Assembly: GCA_012800475.1 (NCBI GenBank)
Contig: JAAZJF010000333.1
Location: 1-11,910, forward strand
Origin: Gammaproteobacteria bacterium
GTDB taxonomy: Bacteria > Pseudomonadota > Gammaproteobacteria > Pseudomonadales > Pseudomonadaceae
Direction of reading: 5' to 3'
Length of the DNA stretch: 11,910 nucleotides
Part shown: piece by piece, positions 1-5,768 of the stretch
How the letters are laid out: each line of letters opens with the position of its first letter
Numbering within the stretch: the first letter of the stretch is position 1
Made by a program: the position numbers and the translations under genes
The notes under the pieces: generated by a model
The model's database searches: none
Seen by the model: only the letters and a program-made list of their open reading frames with translations
What the model was told of the DNA's origin: nothing

Positions 1-11
1 CAAAGCCTCTC

Positions 12-23
12 TATAATCTCGCG
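12..23 (+). promoter_or_regulatory. -10 box and GC-rich discriminator of the tRNA-Leu promoter
   Basis: A perfect TATAAT hexamer lies at 12-17, followed by a GC-rich stretch (CTCGCG, 18-23) and then the tRNA 5' end at 28. A GC-rich discriminator is typical of stringently controlled stable-RNA promoters. The -35 box would fall to the left of the window, so it cannot be checked. A start of transcription near 24 is inferred. Confidence 0.65.
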
Positions 24-27
24 CCAT

Positions 28-114
28 GCCTCGGTGGCGGAATTGGTAGACGCAGTGGATTCAAAATCCACCGTTGGTAACAACGTGGGAGTTCGATTCT
101 CCCCCGAGGCACCA
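28..114 (+). tRNA. tRNA-Leu, anticodon CAA
   Basis: An 87-nt class II tRNA with encoded CCA (112-114). The acceptor arm pairs GCCTCGG (28-34) with CCGAGGC (104-110), with discriminator A111. The anticodon stem GTGGA (55-59) pairs with TCCAC (67-71) around the loop TTCAAAA (60-66), which places anticodon CAA at 62-64, reading the UUG leucine codon. The T loop TTCGATT and the long variable arm expected of leucine tRNAs are present. It has its own promoter and terminator, so it appears to be a single-gene unit, unless another tRNA gene lies upstream outside the window. Confidence 0.97.
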
Positions 115-122
115 ATTTCTTT

Positions 123-155
123 AGCCCTTAAGTTCTCGAACTTAGGGGCTTTTTT
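123..155 (+). terminator. Intrinsic terminator of tRNA-Leu
   Basis: GCCCTTAAGTT (124-134) pairs with AACTTAGGGGC (139-149) through 11 bp including one G-T wobble, around a 4-nt loop (CTCG). Six T residues follow (150-155). There is no T run in the opposite direction, so it should work only on the plus strand. Confidence 0.88.
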
Positions 156-191
156 ATGCCTGCATTAAACTGCTCACTCAGCTATATCACT

Positions 192-416
192 CTAGCTATC
201 AGTGACATCCTTCTCATCGCAGTCACTGCCCACACCATCACGCATCGCTTGCATCTCCTGCGCTGTTTTTAAACGGCATACCGCCAACTGCTCCAAACGC
301 AATGCTTTAATAGCTGCCAATGGATCTTCTGCTTGTACGCCACTGTGCTGAGCCTGCTCGTAAGCTGCACTGTCATCACTTCGTTTTTGAACAGACTTGC
401 GCTCTTTATCACTCAC
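192..416 (-). CDS. Hypothetical small hydrophilic protein (74 aa)
   Basis: I do not recognise this protein. The reading frame starts with GTG at 414-416 and stops with TAG at 192-194. The start is supported by AAGGAG (422-427), 5 nt upstream of GTG. An ATG that overlaps it at 416-418 is in another frame and stops at the next codon. The product is hydrophilic, with a Lys/Arg-rich start (residues about 4-12), a probable amphipathic helix over about residues 33-58 (AAIKALRLEQLAVCRLKTAQ), two cysteines and an acidic tail (DCDEKDVTDS). No signal peptide or membrane segment is visible, so a cytoplasmic location is likely. It lies alone between the tRNA-Leu terminator and the divergent mutS, and no clear promoter was found. 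The strong Shine-Dalgarno site and a composition like that of a real protein favour a true gene, but no conserved domain is visible. Confidence 0.55.
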   Translation of the reverse strand: MSDKERKSVQKRSDDSAAYEQAQHSGVQAEDPLAAIKALRLEQLAVCRLKTAQEMQAMRDGVGSDCDEKDVTDS

Positions 417-421
417 ATTCG

Positions 422-427
422 CTCCTT
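422..427 (-). promoter_or_regulatory. Shine-Dalgarno site of the 74-aa gene
   Basis: On the minus strand this reads AAGGAG, 5 nt ahead of the GTG codon at 414-416. It is the main evidence that the small frame is translated and that GTG, not the overlapping out-of-frame ATG, is the start. Confidence 0.6.
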
Positions 428-493
428 GTCTTCACGCTATACAATATTCACTTACATCCATCGCTACGAATCTAGCATACCGGCGCAAGTCTT

Positions 494-523
494 TTGCTAT
501 AGCCGCGCAGCCCACTGCATAAA
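494..523 (+). promoter_or_regulatory. Possible sigma-70 promoter for mutS
   Basis: TTGCTA (494-499, 4 of 6 to consensus) and CATAAA (518-523, 4 of 6) are separated by 18 nt, about 60 nt ahead of the mutS ATG. The match is weak. It was chosen only because it is the best pair I could find in the 417-580 gap. Confidence 0.25.
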
Positions 524-580
524 TTTTTTACTCAATCCGCTAGACTAGTACTTTTTGCAACGCTATTGAGTCAGTTCATT

Positions 581-3157
581 ATGAGTGCTAAAGATTTAAG
601 TCAACATACGCCGATGATGCAGCAGTATTGGCGATTAAAAAACCAACACCCCAATCAGATCATGTTTTACCGCATGGGTGATTTTTATGAAATGTTCTAT
701 GACGATGCAAAAAAAGCGTCTCAACTGCTGGATATCACCCTAACCTCTCGCGGTCAGTCTGGCGGCAGTATTATTCCCATGGCCGGTATTCCTTTCCATG
801 CTGCTGAAGGTTATCTCGCTCGTTTAGTCAATCTTGGCGAGTCAGTGGTGATTTGCGAGCAAACTGGCGACCCTGCAACCACAACCAAAGGCCCTGTCGA
901 GCGCCAAGTGATGCGTATTTTAACGCCCGGCACAGTCAGTGACGAAGCGTTAATGGATGACCGCCGCGACAACTTAGTGGCGGCGCTCTTAAACCGAGAT
1001 ACTGCATTTGGTTTAGCGGTGCTCGATATCAGCAGCGGGCGCTTCAGTGTGCAAGAATTGAGCAGCGAAGAAAACGTGCTTGCCGAATTAGAGCGGGCCA
1101 ACCCAGCTGAACTGCTGATACCCGATGACTGGTCTGTGCTGCCCGCATTAGACAAGCGCCGCGGCCTACAGCGCCGTGCACCTTGGGATTTTGATTATGA
1201 CAGTGGCTTTAAAAGCCTCTGTCAGCAGTTTGCCACGCAAGATCTTAAAGGCTTTGGTTGCGAAGGCTTGTCTTTAGCCATCGGTGCTGCAGGTTGCTTG
1301 CTCAACTACGCTAAAGAAACACAACGCACTGCTCTACCGCATATTCGCAGCTTATTTCATGAGCGTATTAGCGAAACAGTGGTTTTGGACGCAGCCACAC
1401 GCCGCAACCTTGAGTTAGATAAAAACCTCGCTGGCGGCCGTGACAACACCTTGCAGTCGGTGATGGATCGCTGTCAGACCACCATGGGCAGCCGCTTACT
1501 CAGCCGCTGGCTCAACCGCCCTTTGCGCCAGCGTGCCATACTTGAAGCGCGCCAAGATGCCATTGCCTACTTACTCAATGACTACCACTTTGAAAGCATT
1601 CAACCGGCCCTCAAAGACATTGGCGATATTGAGCGCATTTTAGCGCGCATCAGTTTACGCAGTGCGCGACCACGCGACTTAGCGCGCTTGCGTGACGCCC
1701 TTAACGCTTTGCCTGCACTGCAAAGCGTACTGGCCGATTTAGATATTGCACGCGTGCAAGAATTAGCCAAAGCCATTGGTGTGTACCCAGACTTAGCCAG
1801 CACCCTGAGTAGCGCTATTATTGATAACCCCCCAGCGGTGATTCGTGAAGGCGGGGTATTAAAACTCGGCTTCGACCCTGAGCTTGATGAGCTGCTCACC
1901 ATCAGTGAAACTGCAGGCCAATATTTAATTGATTTGGAAACTCGGGAAAAAGAGCGCACCGGTTTAGCCAATTTAAAAGTCGGCTACAACCGAGTACATG
2001 GTTACTTTATTGAAATACCGACGCGACAAGCGGAACAAGCACCACCTGAATATATTCGCCGACAAACTCTCAAAGGTGCTGAGCGCTTTATTATTCCAGA
2101 ACTCAAAGCCTTTGAAGATAAAGCGCTGTCAGCCAAAAGCCGTGCATTAGCACGCGAAAAACAACTCTATGATCAACTGCTCGATCTGTTGATCACACAC
2201 ATCGCGCCCTTACAAGAAAGTGCTGCAGCCTTAGCTGAACTGGATGTGCTCAGTAATTTATCTGAGCGCGCCCTAAATCTGAACCTGTGCCGTCCGCACT
2301 TCACTGAGCACCCCTTATTAAGTATCACCCAAGGACGCCACTTAGTTGTGGAGCACGTTCTCACTACGCCTTTTGTCGCCAACGATGTCAATATGGATGA
2401 CGCCACCCGCATGCTGGTTATTACCGGTCCTAATATGGGCGGTAAATCAACCTACATGCGGCAAACAGCTTTAATCGTCTTGTTAGCGCATATTGGCAGC
2501 TTTGTACCGGCGCAGCACTGCTCTTTATCCATGGTCGACCGTATATTTACGCGTATCGGCTCCAGCGATGACTTAGCTGGAGGCCGCTCAACCTTTATGG
2601 TGGAAATGAGTGAAACAGCGAATATTTTGCACAATGCCAGCGCAAACAGTTTAGTGCTGATGGACGAAGTGGGCCGTGGTACCAGCACCTTCGATGGCTT
2701 ATCTTTGGCCTGGGCAGCAGCGGAGCAATTGGCTGAGCTCAAAGCTTGGACTTTATTTGCCACGCATTACTTTGAACTGACCTCACTGCCTGAGCGTTTA
2801 GACAGCGTTACCAACGTGCATCTGAGCGCCACAGAACATGAAGACCGCATCGTGTTTTTGCACAATGTGCGCACAGGCCCAGCTAACCAAAGTTACGGTT
2901 TAGCTGTGGCTCAACTGGCCGGCGTGCCAACCGCGGTCATTACCCGCGCGCGTCAACACCTGCAGCAGTTAGAAGCCAGTAGCGTATTGCAAGCCCAGCA
3001 CAAGCAGCAGCCGGCACCAATGCAAGCACCAATACAATCGGACTTATTTGCTACGCAGCCGCATCCCCTGCTGCTAGAATTGCAGGATATGCAACCTGAC
3101 GAGCTGACGCCACGCCAGGCGCTTGATCTGTTATATACTTGGAAGACGCAAATCTAA
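581..3157 (+). CDS. mutS: DNA mismatch repair ATPase MutS
   Basis: MutS recognises base mismatches and small loops in DNA as a sliding-clamp ATPase, then recruits MutL to start strand-specific repair. The 858-aa product is close to the E. coli length (853). The N-terminal mismatch-binding domain has the GDFYEMF motif, with the intercalating Phe35 and Glu37. The C-terminal ABC-type ATPase has Walker A GPNMGGKST (616-624, Lys622), the signature region STFMVEMSE, Walker B LMDE (Asp695, Glu696) and the switch histidine His729 (ATHYF). QSDLF (819-823), in the linker before the C-terminal tetramerisation segment, fits a beta-clamp-binding motif. The ATG at 581 is preferred because it gives the usual MutS start (MSAKDLSQHTPMMQQYWRLK). 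An in-frame TTG at 566 would add five residues but has no Shine-Dalgarno site; the site for 581 is also weak. fdxA follows on the same strand, as in Pseudomonas. Confidence 0.98.
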   Translation: MSAKDLSQHTPMMQQYWRLKNQHPNQIMFYRMGDFYEMFYDDAKKASQLLDITLTSRGQSGGSIIPMAGIPFHAAEGYLARLVNLGESVVICEQTGDPATTTKGPVERQVMRILTPGTVSDEALMDDRRDNLVAALLNRDTAFGLAVLDISSGRFSVQELSSEENVLAELERANPAELLIPDDWSVLPALDKRRGLQRRAPWDFDYDSGFKSLCQQFATQDLKGFGCEGLSLAIGAAGCLLNYAKETQRTALPHIRSLFHERISETVVLDAATRRNLELDKNLAGGRDNTLQSVMDRCQTTMGSRLLSRWLNRPLRQRAILEARQDAIAYLLNDYHFESIQPALKDIGDIERILARISLRSARPRDLARLRDALNALPALQSVLADLDIARVQELAKAIGVYPDLASTLSSAIIDNPPAVIREGGVLKLGFDPELDELLTISETAGQYLIDLETREKERTGLANLKVGYNRVHGYFIEIPTRQAEQAPPEYIRRQTLKGAERFIIPELKAFEDKALSAKSRALAREKQLYDQLLDLLITHIAPLQESAAALAELDVLSNLSERALNLNLCRPHFTEHPLLSITQGRHLVVEHVLTTPFVANDVNMDDATRMLVITGPNMGGKSTYMRQTALIVLLAHIGSFVPAQHCSLSMVDRIFTRIGSSDDLAGGRSTFMVEMSETANILHNASANSLVLMDEVGRGTSTFDGLSLAWAAAEQLAELKAWTLFATHYFELTSLPERLDSVTNVHLSATEHEDRIVFLHNVRTGPANQSYGLAVAQLAGVPTAVITRARQHLQQLEASSVLQAQHKQQPAPMQAPIQSDLFATQPHPLLLELQDMQPDELTPRQALDLLYTWKTQI

Positions 3158-3174
3158 CGCTGGCCGATACAAAC

Positions 3175-3183
3175 TGTTAGAAT
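3175..3183 (+). promoter_or_regulatory. Possible extended -10 promoter for fdxA
   Basis: TGTTAGAAT (3175-3183) fits an extended -10 element (TGn followed by TAGAAT, 5 of 6) starting 18 nt after the mutS stop. There is no good -35 box at the normal distance, as is common for extended -10 promoters. Transcription would start near 3190, just ahead of the hairpin at 3202-3234, giving fdxA a leader of about 100 nt. Function is inferred from the motif alone. Confidence 0.4.
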
Positions 3184-3201
3184 CACGCACCTTTTATCCA
3201 T

Positions 3202-3234
3202 TGATGCGCTGCAACTGAGTAGTGCATCATTTTT
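3202..3234 (+). terminator. Terminator-like hairpin between mutS and fdxA
   Basis: TGATGCGCTGC (3202-3212) pairs with GTAGTGCATCA (3219-3229) through 11 bp with two G-T wobbles. The loop is AACTGA, and five T residues follow (3230-3234). It is placed to end mutS transcription. If the element at 3175-3183 is the fdxA promoter, the hairpin also lies in the fdxA leader. Confidence 0.65.
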
Positions 3235-3237
3235 ACT

Positions 3238-3249
3238 TGTAGATCTACA
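3238..3249. promoter_or_regulatory. Perfect 12-bp palindrome upstream of fdxA
   Basis: TGTAGATCTACA is an exact dyad, 41 nt ahead of the fdxA ATG and just after the T run of the hairpin. It could be the site of a dimeric regulator. No family can be named from the sequence, and a chance palindrome is possible. Confidence 0.3.
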
Positions 3250-3290
3250 CAGATAGAACACAAGTCATCAGCCCTAGGAGATAGCTAGTT

Positions 3291-3614
3291 ATGACCTTCG
3301 TTGTCACTGATAACTGCGTTAAATGCAAATACACCGACTGCGTAGAAGTCTGCCCTGTCGACTGTTTCTATGAAGGCCCCAACTTCTTAGTGATTCACCC
3401 TGACGAATGCATCGACTGTGCTTTATGTGAGCCTGAGTGCCCTGCTGAAGCGATTTTTGCAGAAGATGAAGTGCCGGATGACATGCAAGAATATACTGCA
3501 TTAAACCAAGAGTTAGCTGACATCTGGCCTAATATTAGCGAAAAGAAAGATCCGCTACCTGACGCTGAAGAGTGGGATGGTGTGGCCGATAAGCTGCAAC
3601 ATTTAGAGCGCTAA
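3291..3614 (+). CDS. fdxA: Seven-iron ferredoxin FdxA ([3Fe-4S][4Fe-4S])
   Basis: A small cytoplasmic electron carrier of the Azotobacter FdI type, 107 aa, the usual length for the Pseudomonas protein. The cysteine pattern matches the family. Cys9, Cys17 and Cys50 should hold the [3Fe-4S] cluster; Cys21, Cys40, Cys43 and Cys46 should hold the [4Fe-4S] cluster. The additional Cys12 and Cys25 sit where FdI also has free cysteines. Proline follows Cys21 and Cys50, as in the family, and the C-terminal half is acidic. AGGAG (3276-3280) lies 10 nt ahead of the ATG, a long but usable spacing. The gene follows mutS by 133 nt across a terminator-like hairpin, so it probably has its own promoter. The physiological redox partner cannot be told from the sequence. 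Confidence 0.96.
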   Translation: MTFVVTDNCVKCKYTDCVEVCPVDCFYEGPNFLVIHPDECIDCALCEPECPAEAIFAEDEVPDDMQEYTALNQELADIWPNISEKKDPLPDAEEWDGVADKLQHLER

Positions 3615-3668
3615 AACTCTACAGTCTCAATCAGTCGTACTGTGACAAACTCACTGATAACGCTGCAT

Positions 3669-3713
3669 AAAAAAGCCCCTCATTCGCCAATATGGTAGAT
3701 GAGGGGCTTTTTT
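3669..3713. terminator. Bidirectional terminator between fdxA and lipA
   Basis: GCCCCTCAT (3675-3683) pairs with ATGAGGGGC (3699-3707), a perfect 9-bp stem. Six A residues precede it (3669-3674) and six T residues follow (3708-3713), so it gives a stem and T run in both directions. It serves the convergent genes fdxA (plus) and lipA (minus, stop 11 nt away). Confidence 0.92.
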
Positions 3714-3724
3714 GCTAGAGGCCC

Positions 3725-4699
3725 TTACTTGACTTCATGCGCCTGCTGATCAGCGTGGTAAGACGAGCGCACCAGTGGTCCTGAAGCCACGTTCTTAAAG
3801 CCCATCTTCAGCCCTTCCTCAGCAAACCAAGCAAAGGTATCGGGGTGCACATAGCGCTGTACTGCCATGTGATCGCGTGAAGGCTGCAAATACTGACCCA
3901 AAGTCAGCATATCCACATCATGCTCACGCATGCGTTTCATCACCTCAATCACTTCTTCGTCCGTCTCACCTAAACCGAGCATCAAACCTGACTTCGTTGG
4001 TACACCTGGCACACGCTCTTTAAAGCGCTGCAACAAGTCCAATGACCACTCAAAATCTGAGCCTGGTCGCGCAGCTTTATACAGACGCGGCACAGTTTCT
4101 AAGTTGTGGTTAAACACATCGGGCGGTTCAGTCGTCGTGATATCTAACGCAATATCCATACGTCCACGGTAGTCAGGCACTAAGGTTTCTAACTGTATAC
4201 CCGGTGATAACGCACGAATGGCACGTAAACAATCGACAAAATGCTGTGCACCACCGTCACGCAAATCATCACGGTCCACCGAGGTAATCACCACATACTT
4301 GAGTTTCATGTCGGCAATAGCAGCCGCTAAACTCTGCGGTTCATTTTCATCTAGTGGGTTGGGACGGCCATGGCCCACATCACAGAACGGACAACGACGG
4401 GTGCAAATATCACCCATAATCATAAAGGTTGCCGTACCGCCAGAGAAACACTCACCTAAGTTAGGGCAAGACGCCTCTTCACAGACGCTGTGCAATTTAT
4501 GCTTACGCAAGGTTTGCTTAATATTTTCAACTTCAGGTGACACCGGAATACGCACGCGAATCCAATCAGGCTTGCGCAACACGTCATCGGTTGGAATAAT
4601 TTTAACTGGAATACGCGCTAGTTTTTCTGCACCGCGTAACTTAACGCCCATTTCAACTTTAGCGGGCTTAGCGCTGACTGGCGCTGGCTGATTACTCAT
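3725..4699 (-). CDS. lipA: Lipoyl synthase LipA (radical SAM)
   Basis: LipA inserts two sulphur atoms at C6 and C8 of octanoyl groups bound to lipoyl domains, completing lipoic acid on pyruvate and 2-oxoglutarate dehydrogenases and the glycine cleavage H protein. The 324-aa product has the auxiliary-cluster motif CEEASCPNLGEC (Cys73, Cys78, Cys84), the radical SAM motif CTRRCPFC (Cys99, Cys103, Cys106) and the C-terminal RSS (311-313), whose serine ligates the auxiliary cluster. I chose the ATG at 4697-4699, which gives a start like those of Pseudomonas LipA and overlaps the lipB end by 8 nt (ATGAGTAA), suggesting translational coupling. The frame is open to 4777, but the extra 26 residues only shadow the lipB 3' end. 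It is the last gene of ybeD-lipB-lipA and is followed by a strong terminator. Confidence 0.97.
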   Translation of the reverse strand: MSNQPAPVSAKPAKVEMGVKLRGAEKLARIPVKIIPTDDVLRKPDWIRVRIPVSPEVENIKQTLRKHKLHSVCEEASCPNLGECFSGGTATFMIMGDICTRRCPFCDVGHGRPNPLDENEPQSLAAAIADMKLKYVVITSVDRDDLRDGGAQHFVDCLRAIRALSPGIQLETLVPDYRGRMDIALDITTTEPPDVFNHNLETVPRLYKAARPGSDFEWSLDLLQRFKERVPGVPTKSGLMLGLGETDEEVIEVMKRMREHDVDMLTLGQYLQPSRDHMAVQRYVHPDTFAWFAEEGLKMGFKNVASGPLVRSSYHADQQAHEVK

Positions 4700-5351
4700 A
4701 GCATTCAATCCCATCGGTAAGGGTGATGTATTCACTGAATTTAAGATGTGAGACGAGCGCATCACGCAAACGCGCACTCACCTCAGATAAATCGATAGAC
4801 TGCGATGTCTCATCGCGTAACTGGGTCATATGCAGCCCTGCATAGCCACAAGGATTAATACGCCCAAAGGGCTGCAAATCCATATCCACATTCAAGGCCA
4901 GCCCATGAAAAGAGCAGCCTCGTCGAATACGCAAGCCTAAGGATGCAATTTTTTGCCCTGCAACATACACGCCTGGCGCATCAGGCTTGGCTTGCGCATT
5001 AACCTGATACTGGCTCAGTAGATCAATTAGACTGTTTTCAGTACGAGTGACAAGGTCACGCACGCCCTGCCCTGCACGGCGTACATCCACCAAGATATAG
5101 GCAATCAGTTGCCCAGGGCCGTGATAAGTCACTTGCCCACCACGATCAACCTGCACCACCGGAATATCTCCAGCAGCCAATATATGCTCCGCTTTACCGG
5201 CTTGCCCCTGAGTGAACACCCGAGGATGCTCCAGCAACCAAATCTCATCGGCGCTATCGGCAGTACGGGTTTGGGTAAAGTTTTGCATCGCATGCCAAGT
5301 CGGCTCATAAGGCACGCAGCCTAAATTGCGGATGACAACAGGCCTGTGCAT
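4692..5351 (-). CDS. lipB: Octanoyltransferase LipB
   Basis: LipB moves octanoyl from acyl carrier protein to the lipoyl-domain lysine, the first committed step of lipoate synthesis; LipA, the next gene, acts on its product. The 219-aa protein shows the family blocks in order: RGGQVTYHGPGQ (70-81), KIASLGLR with catalytic Lys134, and RINPCGYAGL with catalytic Cys168. The start ATG (5349-5351) shares one base with the ybeD stop (TAATG). No strong Shine-Dalgarno site precedes it, which fits coupled translation. Length and motifs are complete, with no sign of damage. Confidence 0.97.
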   Translation of the reverse strand: MHRPVVIRNLGCVPYEPTWHAMQNFTQTRTADSADEIWLLEHPRVFTQGQAGKAEHILAAGDIPVVQVDRGGQVTYHGPGQLIAYILVDVRRAGQGVRDLVTRTENSLIDLLSQYQVNAQAKPDAPGVYVAGQKIASLGLRIRRGCSFHGLALNVDMDLQPFGRINPCGYAGLHMTQLRDETSQSIDLSEVSARLRDALVSHLKFSEYITLTDGIECYE

Positions 5352-5632
5352 TACAACACCATGCGCACAATACCTGTCTCACGAAGGTCGCGATTAATAT
5401 CTTCGAGCTGCTCAATGCATTGCGCATGGATATGGACTTGCACTGATAAAAAGCGTCCATTGGTGCTGTCGCGGCGCTGGATTGAATCGGCATCCACTTC
5501 GGGCGCATGACGCTTCACAACGTCTAATACGATTTCAACAAAAGTATCGCAGCTATCGCCAATAATTTTAATTGGATAATTAGCGCAGGGAAACTCAATT
5601 TTAGGCGCTTGCTGTTCAGTATCTTTGGTCAT
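5351..5632 (-). CDS. ybeD: DUF493 (YbeD/UPF0250) family protein
   Basis: A 93-aa cytoplasmic protein of the YbeD family, recognised by the core KIEFPCANYPIKIIGD near residues 11-26, the later RFLSVQVHIHA segment, and its position directly before lipB, as in E. coli and Pseudomonas. YbeD has an ACT-like alpha-beta fold. Its biochemical role is not settled, although its constant pairing with lipB suggests a link to lipoate metabolism (inference from context). The start ATG at 5630-5632 has GGAG (5638-5641) 5 nt ahead. The stop overlaps the lipB start by one base. It opens a short operon, and 136 nt separate it from the dacA stop upstream. Confidence 0.93.
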   Translation of the reverse strand: MTKDTEQQAPKIEFPCANYPIKIIGDSCDTFVEIVLDVVKRHAPEVDADSIQRRDSTNGRFLSVQVHIHAQCIEQLEDINRDLRETGIVRMVL

Positions 5633-5699
5633 CTCAACTCCGAGCTTTTGGCTCTTTTATTAGATAGCTTGGATAAAGCCATCGCTATATACACCTAGA

Positions 5700-5715
5700 G
5701 CACACTATATTGTGC
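5700..5715. promoter_or_regulatory. Near-palindrome in the dacA-ybeD gap
   Basis: GCACACTATATTGTGC is a 16-bp dyad with one mismatched pair. Its centre on the minus strand contains TATAGT, 5 of 6 to a -10 box, but I see no matching -35 box. It lies about 70 nt ahead of ybeD. It could be an operator for ybeD-lipB-lipA, but this is unproven. Confidence 0.25.
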
Positions 5716-5752
5716 AGCCTTATCTGTGCATGCTAACACGCACTGAAGGCTG
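5715..5752. other. Inverted repeat (possible hairpin) after dacA
   Basis: CAGCCTT (5715-5721) pairs with AAGGCTG (5746-5752), and inside it GTGC (5726-5729) pairs with GCAC (5740-5743). The minus-strand transcript would fold just after the dacA stop, but no T run follows. It is therefore not a standard intrinsic terminator; it may be an RNA end-stabilising or weak pause hairpin. Confidence 0.35.
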
Positions 5753-5768
5753 TCTCTAGAGGTTAGAC

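Noticed and set aside
333..548. 71-aa plus-strand open frame opposite the small gene
   Set aside because: It lacks a Shine-Dalgarno site, has low-complexity hydrophobic and Ser-rich composition, and overlaps the antisense 74-aa frame, which has a much better start.
566..580. TTG start adding five residues to MutS
   Set aside because: No ribosome-binding sequence precedes it, and the ATG at 581 gives the usual MutS N-terminus.
3615..3668. rsmZ-like small RNA next to fdxA
   Set aside because: There are no repeated GGA loop motifs, and the only strong hairpin is the bidirectional terminator.
4218..4691. 157-aa plus-strand frame antisense to lipA
   Set aside because: It lies fully opposite the strongly conserved LipA and shows no recognisable motif. 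It is a shadow frame, like the other antisense frames in mutS, rlpA, dacA, rodA and mrdA.
4700..4777. Upstream in-frame extension of LipA
   Set aside because: The 26 extra residues overlap lipB in another frame and do not resemble the LipA N-terminus. The ATG at 4699 matches family length.
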